From: Geodermatophilus sp. DSM 45219
GTDB taxonomy: Bacteria; Actinomycetota; Actinomycetes; Mycobacteriales; Geodermatophilaceae
Direction: 5' to 3'
Length of the DNA stretch: 64,000 nucleotides
Assembly: GCF_900104025.1 (NCBI RefSeq)
Contig: NZ_FNIQ01000005.1
Location: 491,316-555,315 of the forward strand
Below are positions 7,768 through 15,359 of this stretch, piece by piece. The notes beneath the pieces are model-generated. The model was not told where the DNA came from and ran no database searches. It worked only from the letters and a program-made list of their open reading frames with translations. Position 1 is the stretch's first letter. The number at the start of each line of letters is the position of its first letter. A program made the translations under genes and the position numbers.

Positions 7768-9738
7768 ATGACCACGACAGACCCGTCCGTCGTCGCCAGC
7801 ACGGCGGGGGGCTCGACGCCCTTCGTCAAGAGCGTCGTCGAGCTCGACCGCGTCGTCATCCGGCTCGCCGGTGACTCCGGCGACGGCATGCAGCTCACCG
7901 GGAACCGGTTCACCAGCGAGACGGCGTCCTTCGGCAACGACCTCTCGACGCTGCCCAACTTCCCCGCGGAGATCCGGGCGCCGACGGGCACCCTGCCGGG
8001 CGTCAGCTCCTTCCAGCTGCACTTCGCCGACCACGACATCATGACCCCGGGCGACGCCCCGGACGTGCTGGTCGCGATGAACCCCGCCGCGCTGAAGGCC
8101 AACCTCTCCGACCTGCCGGGCGGCGGGCTGCTGATCGTCGACGCCGACGAGTTCACCCCGCGCAACCTGGCCAAGGTCGCCTATGCCACCAACCCGCTCG
8201 AGGACGGCTCCCTCGACGGCTGGCAGCTGGTCAGCGTGCCGCTGACGACCATGACCCTCGAGGCGCTCGCCGACTCCGGGCTCGGCAAGAAGGAGGCCGA
8301 GCGCTCGAAGAACATGTTCACCCTCGGCTTGCTGAGCTGGATGTACCACCGGCCCACCGAGGGCACGGTCCGCTTCCTCGAGCGCCAGTTCCGCCGCAAG
8401 CCGGAGATCGCCGCGGCCAACATCGCCGCGTTCCGCGCCGGCTACAACTACGGCGAGACGACGGAGGCCTTCGCGGTCTCCTACGAGATCAAGCCCGCGC
8501 CGATGGCGCCGGGCCGGTACCGCAACATCTCCGGCAACCAGGCGCTGGCCCTGGGCATCGTCGCGGCCGGGCAGCGCTCGGGCCTGCCGGTGTTCCTCGG
8601 CGCCTACCCGATCACCCCGGCGTCGGACATCCTGCACGAGCTGTCCCGGCACAAGTCCTTCGGCGTCCGCACCTTCCAGGCCGAGGACGAGATCGCCGGC
8701 ATCGCCTCGGCGATCGGCGCCTCCTTCGGCGGCGCCCTGGGCGTCACGACGACGTCCGGGCCGGGCGTCTCGCTGAAGTCCGAGGCGCTGGGCCTGGCGG
8801 TCATGACCGAGCTCCCGCTGGTCGTCGTCGACGTGCAGCGCGGCGGTCCCTCCACCGGGCTGCCCACCAAGACCGAGCAGTCGGACCTGCTGCAGGCGAT
8901 GTTCGGCCGCAACGGCGAGGCCCCCGTGCCGGTGATCGCGCCGCGCTCCCCCGCCGACTGCTTCGACGCCGCGATCGAGGCCGCGCGGATCGCGCTGACC
9001 TACCGCACCCCGGTCATGCTGCTCTCCGACGGCTACCTCGCCAACGGCGCCGAACCGTGGCAGATCCCCGGGGTCGACGAGCTGCCGGACCTGCGCGTCG
9101 AGTTCGCCACCGAGCCCAACGCCACCACCCCCGACGGGACGCCGGAGTTCCAGCCCTACCTGCGCGACCCGGAGACGCTGGCCCGCCCGTGGGCCATCCC
9201 CGGCACGTCGGGGATGCAGCACCGCATCGGCGGGCTGGAGAAGGCCGACAAGACGGGCAACATCTCCTACGACCCGGCCAACCACGACCTGATGACCCGG
9301 CTGCGCCAGGCCAAGGTCGACGGCATCGCCGCGAGCATCGGCCCCACCGACGTCGACGACCCGGCAGGCCCCGATGGTGAGACGGCCAGCGTGGCCGTCA
9401 TCGGGTGGGGCTCGACCTACGGGCCGATCGGCGCCGCCTGCCGGCGGATCCGCCGATCCGGCCGGTCGGTCGCCCAGATCCACCTGCGGCACCTCAACCC
9501 GTTCCCGGCCGACCTCGGCGAGGTGCTGCGCCGCTACGACCGGGTGATTTGCCCGGAGATGAACCTCGGGCAGCTGTCGATGCTGCTGCGCGCCAAGTAC
9601 CTCGTCGACGTCGAGAGCCACACCCAGGTGCGCGGGCTGCCCTTCCGGGCCGCCGAGCTCGCCGCGGTCGTGCAGGACGTCATCGACTCCACCAGCGGCG
9701 CACCGCTCGCCGCCGACCCCGCCGGAGGCGCGGAATGA
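7768..9738 (+). CDS. korA: 2-oxoglutarate:ferredoxin oxidoreductase, alpha subunit (gamma-alpha fusion)
   Basis: A 656-residue protein. The N-terminal gamma-like domain carries GDSGDGMQLTGNRF at about 35-48. The alpha domain contains the substrate/ThDP-side motif YPITPASDILHEL and the stretch TTTSGPGVSLKSEALGLA. With KorB it oxidatively decarboxylates 2-oxoglutarate to succinyl-CoA and reduces ferredoxin, completing the TCA cycle where the dehydrogenase is absent or bypassed. ATG 7768 follows a clear GGAGGTG site (7753-7759). The stop overlaps the korB start by ATGA. TAACCT at about 7737 may be the -10 element. Confidence 0.95.
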   Translation: MTTTDPSVVASTAGGSTPFVKSVVELDRVVIRLAGDSGDGMQLTGNRFTSETASFGNDLSTLPNFPAEIRAPTGTLPGVSSFQLHFADHDIMTPGDAPDVLVAMNPAALKANLSDLPGGGLLIVDADEFTPRNLAKVAYATNPLEDGSLDGWQLVSVPLTTMTLEALADSGLGKKEAERSKNMFTLGLLSWMYHRPTEGTVRFLERQFRRKPEIAAANIAAFRAGYNYGETTEAFAVSYEIKPAPMAPGRYRNISGNQALALGIVAAGQRSGLPVFLGAYPITPASDILHELSRHKSFGVRTFQAEDEIAGIASAIGASFGGALGVTTTSGPGVSLKSEALGLAVMTELPLVVVDVQRGGPSTGLPTKTEQSDLLQAMFGRNGEAPVPVIAPRSPADCFDAAIEAARIALTYRTPVMLLSDGYLANGAEPWQIPGVDELPDLRVEFATEPNATTPDGTPEFQPYLRDPETLARPWAIPGTSGMQHRIGGLEKADKTGNISYDPANHDLMTRLRQAKVDGIAASIGPTDVDDPAGPDGETASVAVIGWGSTYGPIGAACRRIRRSGRSVAQIHLRHLNPFPADLGEVLRRYDRVICPEMNLGQLSMLLRAKYLVDVESHTQVRGLPFRAAELAAVVQDVIDSTSGAPLAADPAGGAE

Positions 9739-10826
9739 CCACCGTCGAACTCGGCATGCCCGCCGAGGGCCCGATCGCCGACGCCATCGCCCGCTCCCTC
9801 GAGAGCCAGGGCGAGAAGCAGACCACGCTCAAGGCCAAGGACCTCAAGACCGACCAGGAGGTGCGCTGGTGCCCCGGGTGCGGTGACTACGTCATCCTCA
9901 ACGCGGTCCAGAGCTTCCTGCCCAGCCTCGGCATCGCCCGCGAGGACATGGTCATCGTCTCGGGCATCGGCTGCTCCTCGCGCTTCCCGTACTACATGAA
10001 CACCTACGGGATGCACTCGATCCACGGCCGCGCGCCGGCGATCGCGACCGGGCTGGCCGCCTCACGTCCGGACCTGTCGGTGTGGGTCGTCACCGGGGAC
10101 GGCGACGCGCTGTCCATCGGCGGCAACCACCTGATCCACACGCTGCGCCGCAACGTGAACCTGAAGATCCTGCTGTTCAACAACCGGATCTACGGGCTCA
10201 CCAAGGGCCAGTACTCGCCCACCAGCGAGGTCGGCAAGGTCACCAAGTCCACCCCGATGGGCTCGCTGGACCACCCGTTCAACCCGGTGTCGCTGGCCCT
10301 CGGCGCGGACGCCACCTTCGTCGGGCGGGCCATGGACTCCGACCGCAAGGGCCTCACCGCGGTGCTGCGGCAGGCCGCCGAGCACCAGGGCACCGCGCTG
10401 GTCGAGATCTACCAGAACTGCAACATCTTCAACGACGGTGCGTTCGACCTGCTCAAGGACCCGACCACCGGCGTGCAGTGGTCGATCCCGCTGGAGCACG
10501 GCAAGCCGCTCGTGTTCGGCGCGGACGGCGGGTCGTGCGTGGTCCGCGGCGAGTTCGGCGGCCTGCGGATCGCCGAGACCAGCCAGGTCGACTCGAGCGA
10601 GATCGTCGTCCACGACGCCACCCGCGAGGACCCGTCGTACGCCTTCGCGCTGTCCCGGCTGTCCAGCCAGGACCTCCGCTACACCCCGATGGGCGTCTTC
10701 CGGTCGGTGCCGAAGCCCACCTACGACCGGATGATGGCCGACCAGGTCGAGGAGGCCCGCACCTCCTCGCCCGCGGACCTGGACGCGCTGCTCACCGGCG
10801 GCGACACCTGGACCGTCAGCGCCTGA
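9735..10826 (+). CDS. korB: 2-oxoglutarate:ferredoxin oxidoreductase, beta subunit
   Basis: A 363-residue subunit with WCPGCGDYV (Cys 46 and 49, Fe-S ligands), the ThDP-binding motif GDGDALSIGGNH at 121-132, and NNRIYGLTKGQYSPTS typical of 2-oxoacid:ferredoxin beta chains. It binds thiamine diphosphate and a 4Fe-4S cluster and partners KorA. It begins at ATG 9735, inside the korA stop, so synthesis is coupled. Its 3' end overlaps the convergent MocR gene by 11 bp. The likely terminator (10839-10875) lies inside that gene's coding sequence. Confidence 0.95.
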   Translation: MTTVELGMPAEGPIADAIARSLESQGEKQTTLKAKDLKTDQEVRWCPGCGDYVILNAVQSFLPSLGIAREDMVIVSGIGCSSRFPYYMNTYGMHSIHGRAPAIATGLAASRPDLSVWVVTGDGDALSIGGNHLIHTLRRNVNLKILLFNNRIYGLTKGQYSPTSEVGKVTKSTPMGSLDHPFNPVSLALGADATFVGRAMDSDRKGLTAVLRQAAEHQGTALVEIYQNCNIFNDGAFDLLKDPTTGVQWSIPLEHGKPLVFGADGGSCVVRGEFGGLRIAETSQVDSSEIVVHDATREDPSYAFALSRLSSQDLRYTPMGVFRSVPKPTYDRMMADQVEEARTSSPADLDALLTGGDTWTVSA

Positions 10827-12255
10827 CGGAGGCCCCCTGACCGGCCCGTCTCCCCACCGGGGAGGCGGGCCGGTCGTCGTCTCGGCCCAGCACGTCGCGG
10901 AGCGCCCCGGTCAGCACCGGCAGTGCGCGGCCCAGGTCGGCGCGGGTCGGTGCGGCGAACCCCACGACCAGTCCGGCTGCGTGCGGTCCCGGTCCCGTCC
11001 AGTGCCGCCCCAGTCCGTCCACGGCGACGCCGTCCGCAGCCGCGGTGGCGATGACCGCCTCCTCGGCCCCCCGGTCCGGCAGCGGCACGAGCACGTGGGC
11101 GCCGGCCGGGTCCCCCTCGGCCTGCGCCCCGCCCGCTGCCACCGCCGCCAGCACCTGCCCGCGCCGGACGACGAGCTCGCGCCGGAGCCGGCGCAGGTGC
11201 CGGGCGAGGTCACCGCTGCCGGCCAGGGCGGCGAACACCCGCTGTCCGGCCCGCGCGGGCCGGGTGCCGGTCGCCGTCCGCCGGGCGACCAGCGCGGCGC
11301 GCAGCTCCGGCGGGGCCACCAGCCAACCCACGCCGAGCGTGGGACTGACGATCTTGCTGCTCGTGCCCAGGTGCACCGCGACGTCCGGCCCGAGGGCGCC
11401 CAGCAGGGGCAGGGGGGCGACGTCGTACCGCAGCTCGCCGTCGTAGTCGTCCTCCAGCACCCACCAGCCCTCGGCGCGGGCTCGGGCGACCAGGCCGAGC
11501 CTGCGGGCCGCGGACAGCCGGCGGCCGAGGGGGTACTGGTGCGCCGGCGTGCAGTAGACCGCCGCGAGCCCCCCGGGGACCGCGTCGACGACCAGGCCGT
11601 CGTGGTCCACCGGCAGCGGCACCACGGTGACCCCGGCGTCCCGGAGTGCGCCCACCACCCGCTGGTAGCCCGGGTCCTCGACCCCGACCCGGCTGCCGGG
11701 CGGCAGCAGCCGGGCCACCTCAGCGACGGCCGCCGAGGTCCCGGCGGTGGCCAGCACGTCCTCGGGCGCGGCAGCCAGGCCACGGTGCCGGAGCAGGTGC
11801 TCCGTGACGGCGCGCTGGAAGCCCGGGTCGGCGGCCGGCTCCGGGCCCGCGTCGGGGGCGGGGTCTCCCGCGGCGCGCCACGCCCGCCGCCAGGCGACGC
11901 GGTCCAGGACCTCCAGGCAGGGCGCGCCGGCGCGCAGCACGATCGGCGCCGCGGCCGCCCGGGGAGCCGCCGGGCGCGCCGGGGTCCGGGCCGGGCCCCC
12001 GGTCTGCGCCCCGACGACGAACGTGCCGACGCCGCGGCGCCCATCCGCCCACCCCTCGGCCAGCAGCTGGTCGTAGGCGGCGGCGGTGACGGTGCGGCTG
12101 ACCCGGAGCGCGACCGCCAGCTCCCGGGTGGAGGGCAGCCGGTCGCCCGAGCGCAGCGTGCCGCCCACCGCGGCCGCCCGCAGCGCGTCGGCCAGCTGCA
12201 CCGACAGCGGAGTCCCCGATCCGCGGGCGAGCACCACCGGAGGGACGTCGGCCAC
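10816..12255 (-). CDS. pdxR: MocR/PdxR-family regulator (GntR HTH plus aminotransferase domain)
   Basis: A 479-residue protein. An N-terminal GntR-type winged helix (about 8-75, with SGDRLPSTRELAVALRVSR) is joined to a fold-type I aminotransferase domain. The PLP lysine is in LGTSSKIVSPTLGVGW, and the DDYDGELRY segment is typical of MocR proteins. Such proteins sense PLP and control vitamin B6 or amine metabolism. GTG 12255 has a strong GGAGGAGG site. The gene is divergent from an FMN-barrel protein gene, suggesting that gene is its target. Calling it PdxR rather than another MocR subtype is an inference, since no pdxS/pdxT is adjacent. Confidence 0.85.
   Translation of the reverse strand: MADVPPVVLARGSGTPLSVQLADALRAAAVGGTLRSGDRLPSTRELAVALRVSRTVTAAAYDQLLAEGWADGRRGVGTFVVGAQTGGPARTPARPAAPRAAAAPIVLRAGAPCLEVLDRVAWRRAWRAAGDPAPDAGPEPAADPGFQRAVTEHLLRHRGLAAAPEDVLATAGTSAAVAEVARLLPPGSRVGVEDPGYQRVVGALRDAGVTVVPLPVDHDGLVVDAVPGGLAAVYCTPAHQYPLGRRLSAARRLGLVARARAEGWWVLEDDYDGELRYDVAPLPLLGALGPDVAVHLGTSSKIVSPTLGVGWLVAPPELRAALVARRTATGTRPARAGQRVFAALAGSGDLARHLRRLRRELVVRRGQVLAAVAAGGAQAEGDPAGAHVLVPLPDRGAEEAVIATAAADGVAVDGLGRHWTGPGPHAAGLVVGFAAPTRADLGRALPVLTGALRDVLGRDDDRPASPVGRRAGQGASVRR
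10839..10875. terminator. korAB terminator hairpin within the convergent gene
   Basis: A 17-bp stem with one T/G wobble (left arm GACCGGCCCGTCTCCCC, loop ACC). It begins 12 nt after the korB stop and lies within the last codons of the opposite-strand MocR gene. The overlap of a terminator with coding sequence explains the Asp/Arg/Pro-rich C-terminal tail of that protein. Confidence 0.7.
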
Positions 12256-12347
12256 CCCGCACCTCCTCCGGCCACCGGTCAGTGGCCTGCTGGAAGGTCA
12301 GGGTATTGGCCCTTGGGGGAGGCCACCGCACCGGGCACGGTGGGCCC
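12256..12347. promoter_or_regulatory. Divergent promoter region with direct repeats
   Basis: A 92-bp gap between the MocR gene and the flavin-barrel gene. It contains GGTCAGTGGCC at 12277-12287 and a second GGTCAGGG beginning at 12295, followed by TTGGCC. MocR regulators usually bind direct repeats between themselves and a divergent target, so these are candidate half-sites. Confidence 0.45.
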
Positions 12348-13013
12348 ATGGACACCGCCCCACCGCTCTCCCCCACCGCCCGCAGCACCGTCCGCCGTGG
12401 CGCCACGCGGGCCCGGACCGACCGTGCCGAGCTGCACGCCGTCCTCGATGCCGGCCTGGTGGGGCACCTGGGCATCGTGCTGGACGGCGCGCCGGTCGTG
12501 CTGCCCACCGGCTACGGGCGGCGGGGCGAGACCCTCTACCTGCACGGCTCCACCGGTGCGGCGACGCTGCGGGCCGCGGCCGCGGGCGCGCCGGTCTGCT
12601 TCACGGTGACCCACCTCGACGGCGTGGTCTACGCCCGCTCGGCCTTCCACCACTCGATGAACTACCGCTGCGCCGTCGTCCACGGCATCGCGCGCCCGGT
12701 GACCGACCCGGACGAGCGCCTGCTGGGCCTGGAGGCGCTCACCGAGCAGCTGGCGCCCGGCTCCTGGACCGCCACCCGGCAGCCCGACCGCCGGGAGCTG
12801 GCCGCCACCGCGCTGCTCGCCCTCGACCTGACCGAGGCCAGCCTCAAGGTGCGGACCGGCCCGCCCGGCGACGAGGAGCGCGACCTGGCCGCACCGGTGT
12901 GGGCGGGCGTGCTGCCGCTGCGCACCGTCGCCGGGGAGCCCGAGCCGTGCCCGCTCCTGCCGGCCGGGGTGCCGGGGCCGGCCCGGATCCGGGACCGGTA
13001 CCGGGGAGTGTGA
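12348..13013 (+). CDS. Pyridoxamine 5'-phosphate oxidase-family FMN-binding split-barrel protein
   Basis: A 221-residue protein. The N-terminal region (about 15-45) contains GHLGIVLDGAPVVLPTGYG, and the core carries LYLHGSTGAATLRAAAAGAPVCFTV followed by HHSMNYRCAVVHG, the flavin-split-barrel layout of the PNPOx-like family. It probably binds FMN or F420. True PdxH activity is uncertain because the C-terminal substrate-binding arginines cannot be confirmed. ATG 12348 begins just after the divergent promoter. It ends 6 bp before the convergent sugar dehydrogenase gene. Confidence 0.8.
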   Translation: MDTAPPLSPTARSTVRRGATRARTDRAELHAVLDAGLVGHLGIVLDGAPVVLPTGYGRRGETLYLHGSTGAATLRAAAAGAPVCFTVTHLDGVVYARSAFHHSMNYRCAVVHGIARPVTDPDERLLGLEALTEQLAPGSWTATRQPDRRELAATALLALDLTEASLKVRTGPPGDEERDLAAPVWAGVLPLRTVAGEPEPCPLLPAGVPGPARIRDRYRGV

Positions 13014-13019
13014 CCCGGG

Positions 13020-14288
13020 TCAGGCGCGCGGGGTCACCCGCAGCAGCACGTCGTCGCCACCGCCGTTGTCGGTGGTGACGTAGAGGGCGCCGTCCGCACC
13101 CTGCTGCACCGTGCGGATCCGGCCGTAGGTGCCCTCCAGCTCCGGCAGCCTGAACTGCTCGATGAGCGTCCCGTCGTCGGCCACGCGCAGCGCCAGGACG
13201 CCGCGGTCCTTGAGGACGCCGAGCAGCAGCAGACCCTCGTAGCCCTGCCACTGCTCGCCGGCGAGGAAGGTCGCGCCCGAGGAGGCGATCGTGGGCTCGC
13301 CGGACGCCCAGGTCGCCGGCAGGACGTCGGGCAGCGAGAGGTCGGTCATCGGCACGAACTCGCCGTAGCCGGGGCCGGTCGGCGCGAACCCGCCGTTGCC
13401 GCCGGCGCGCAGCAGGGTCACCTCGTCGTCCCGGCGGGGGCCGTGCTCGGCGGCGTACACCTGCCCCGAGCCCGGCCGCACGGCCAGCCCCTGCACGTTG
13501 CGGTGCCCGTAGGTCCACACCCGCGGGTCGGCGTCCGCCCGGCCCAGGAACGGGTTGCCCCCGGCCGCCTCGCCGGTGGCCGGGTCCACCCGCAGCACCT
13601 TGCCGCCCAGCGTGCCCGGGTCCTGCGCGGCGTCCGGGTCGGCGGTGTCGCCGGTGCCCACCAGCAGCGCACCGGCCGGGTCGAACCGCAGCCGGCAGCC
13701 GCCGTGCCGGCCGATGCGCTCGTTGGCGGGGAGGTCGCCGACCAGCGGGTCCGCCACCCGGGTCGCCGTCGTCCAGCCCGCGTCGACCGTCCAGGCGATG
13801 ACCTGGATCTCCGCGCCGCCGTCCTCCACGACGCCCTGGCAGCTGTAGAGGCGGCGGTTCTGGGCGAACCCCGGGTCGAGCACCAGGCCCATCTGCCCGG
13901 TCTCCCCGGTGGCGAACAGGTCGCCGAGGTCCGCTCGGAGCTCCTGGACCGTCCCGTCGGGCAGCACCGCGGTGAAGCCGCCGGCCCGCTCGCCGAGCAG
14001 CAGCGTCCCGTCGGGGGCCTGCGCGACGTCCCAGGGGTGGTCCAGCCCCTCGGCGACGACGGCGACGTCCAGCGCGGGGTCCGGTGCGGGCGTCGACGGT
14101 GCGGCCGGGGACGGGGACGGCGTCGTGGCCGGCGCGGGCACCCGGGCCGCCCCGGGTTCCTCGCCGGCCGTCGCCGAGCACGCGGACAGCAGCAGGACGG
14201 CCCCCATGCAGCAGAAGGACCCCGTCCTCCCCACCCTTCGCACGCTCGGGGCGGGACCCGGGACGGGGCCGACGAGCGGTCGGGGCAT
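13020..14288 (-). CDS. PQQ-dependent sugar dehydrogenase-like lipoprotein (GSDH family)
   Basis: A 422-residue protein with a lipobox LLSAC (Cys 37), so a lipid-anchored exported protein. The beta-propeller has GLDHPWDVAQAPDGTLLLGERAGG, GQMGLVLDPGF, and ERIGRHGGCRLRF, the pattern of soluble aldose sugar dehydrogenases (YliI/Asd type). It likely oxidises aldoses outside the membrane. Start ATG 14288 follows a TGAGGAAGGA site that overlaps the end of the polyprenyl synthase gene. Residues about 7-25 (including VRRVGRTGSF) are encoded by a dispersed repeat at 14215-14270, so the positively charged part of the signal peptide is repeat-derived. ATG 14207 is a weaker alternative start. Confidence 0.85.
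   Translation of the reverse strand: MPRPLVGPVPGPAPSVRRVGRTGSFCCMGAVLLLSACSATAGEEPGAARVPAPATTPSPSPAAPSTPAPDPALDVAVVAEGLDHPWDVAQAPDGTLLLGERAGGFTAVLPDGTVQELRADLGDLFATGETGQMGLVLDPGFAQNRRLYSCQGVVEDGGAEIQVIAWTVDAGWTTATRVADPLVGDLPANERIGRHGGCRLRFDPAGALLVGTGDTADPDAAQDPGTLGGKVLRVDPATGEAAGGNPFLGRADADPRVWTYGHRNVQGLAVRPGSGQVYAAEHGPRRDDEVTLLRAGGNGGFAPTGPGYGEFVPMTDLSLPDVLPATWASGEPTIASSGATFLAGEQWQGYEGLLLLGVLKDRGVLALRVADDGTLIEQFRLPELEGTYGRIRTVQQGADGALYVTTDNGGGDDVLLRVTPRA
14215..14270 (-). repeat. Dispersed GC hairpin repeat, copy inside a coding sequence
   Basis: A 56-bp element read on the minus strand from GGCCCCGTCCCGGGTCCCG to GGACGGGGTCCTT. A nearly identical copy is at 41659-41714 and a diverged one at 63614-63666, both on the plus strand in intergenic DNA. 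The ends are self-complementary and form a stem. Here the copy is translated as part of the sugar dehydrogenase signal peptide. Confidence 0.8.
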
Positions 14289-14300
14289 GGGGGTCCTTCC

Positions 14301-15359
14301 TCAGCTGGTGCGCGTGACCACGTAGTCGCACAGGGCCGAGAGCGCCTCGCGGACCGGCCCCTCGGGGACGACGGACAGCCGCGCCTGCGCCCGGTCGGCG
14401 TACTCGCGCAGCACCTCCGTGGCCCGCTGCAGGGCCGCCGACGCGCGCAGCAGCTCCAGGGCCTCGGCGTGCTCGCCGTCGTCGGTGATCGGCCCGGACA
14501 CCAGCTCGCGCAGCCGTTGCTCGGCCGGGTCGTCGCCGGCGAGTGCGATGAGCGCCGGCAGCGTGGCGATGCCCTCCCGCAGGTCGGTGCCCGGCGACTT
14601 CCCCGAGGCGCCGTCCCGGCTGACGATGTCGAGCAGGTCGTCGGAGAGCTGGAAGGCGACCCCGACCTCCTCGCCGAAGGCGGTCAGCGCGGTCACGAGC
14701 TCACCGTCGACACCGGCGAACGAGGCGCCGAACCGGGCCGAGGTGGCCACCAGGGAACCGGTCTTGTCGGCCAGCACGTCGAGGTAGTGGGCCACCGGGT
14801 CGTCCCCGGACCGGACCCCGACGGTCTCCCGGATCTGCCCGGTGACCAGCCGCTCGAAGGTCTGCGCCTGGATGCGCACCGCCTCCGGGCCCAGGTCGGC
14901 CAGCAGGTCCGAGGCCCGGGCGAAGAGGAAGTCGCCGGTGAGGATGGCGATGCTGTTGGACCAGCGGCTGTTCGCACTCGGCGCCCCGCGGCGCACGGCG
15001 GCCTCGTCCATGACGTCGTCGTGGTACAGCGTGGCCAGGTGGGTGAGCTCGCAGACCACCGCTGCCTCGGTGACGCCCCGCGCCCGCGGGTCGCCGAGCT
15101 CGGCGGCCAGCAGGGCCAGCAGCGGGCGGAACCGCTTGCCGCCGGCGAGGACCAGGTGCCCGGCCGCCTCGCTGACGAAGGCGTGCTCGCTGCCGACGGC
15201 GGTGAGCAGCGCCTCCTCCACCCGCGCCAGGCCCTCGGCCAGCCGGGCGCCGAGGTCGCCCTCGGGCAGCCAGGGGCCGATCGTCGAGGCGGGGGTCGAG
15301 ATCCGCTGCCAGGAGTCGGTCGGGGTCTCCCCGCCGACGGCGGCGCTGGCTCCGGTCAT
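14301..15359 (-). CDS. Polyprenyl (trans-isoprenyl) diphosphate synthase for menaquinone
   Basis: A 352-residue protein with GKRFRP (74-79), the first Asp-rich motif DDVMD (114-118), and the second Asp-rich motif LSDDLLD near residue 237. It is a long-chain trans-polyprenyl synthase (GrcC/HepT/IspB type). It elongates farnesyl or geranyl diphosphate with isopentenyl diphosphate to form the side chain that MenA attaches. ATG 15359 overlaps the nuoN stop by ATGA, making it the last gene of the menJ-nuo operon. That placement couples side-chain synthesis with complex I. Product chain length cannot be read from sequence. Confidence 0.92.
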   Translation of the reverse strand: MTGASAAVGGETPTDSWQRISTPASTIGPWLPEGDLGARLAEGLARVEEALLTAVGSEHAFVSEAAGHLVLAGGKRFRPLLALLAAELGDPRARGVTEAAVVCELTHLATLYHDDVMDEAAVRRGAPSANSRWSNSIAILTGDFLFARASDLLADLGPEAVRIQAQTFERLVTGQIRETVGVRSGDDPVAHYLDVLADKTGSLVATSARFGASFAGVDGELVTALTAFGEEVGVAFQLSDDLLDIVSRDGASGKSPGTDLREGIATLPALIALAGDDPAEQRLRELVSGPITDDGEHAEALELLRASAALQRATEVLREYADRAQARLSVVPEGPVREALSALCDYVVTRTS

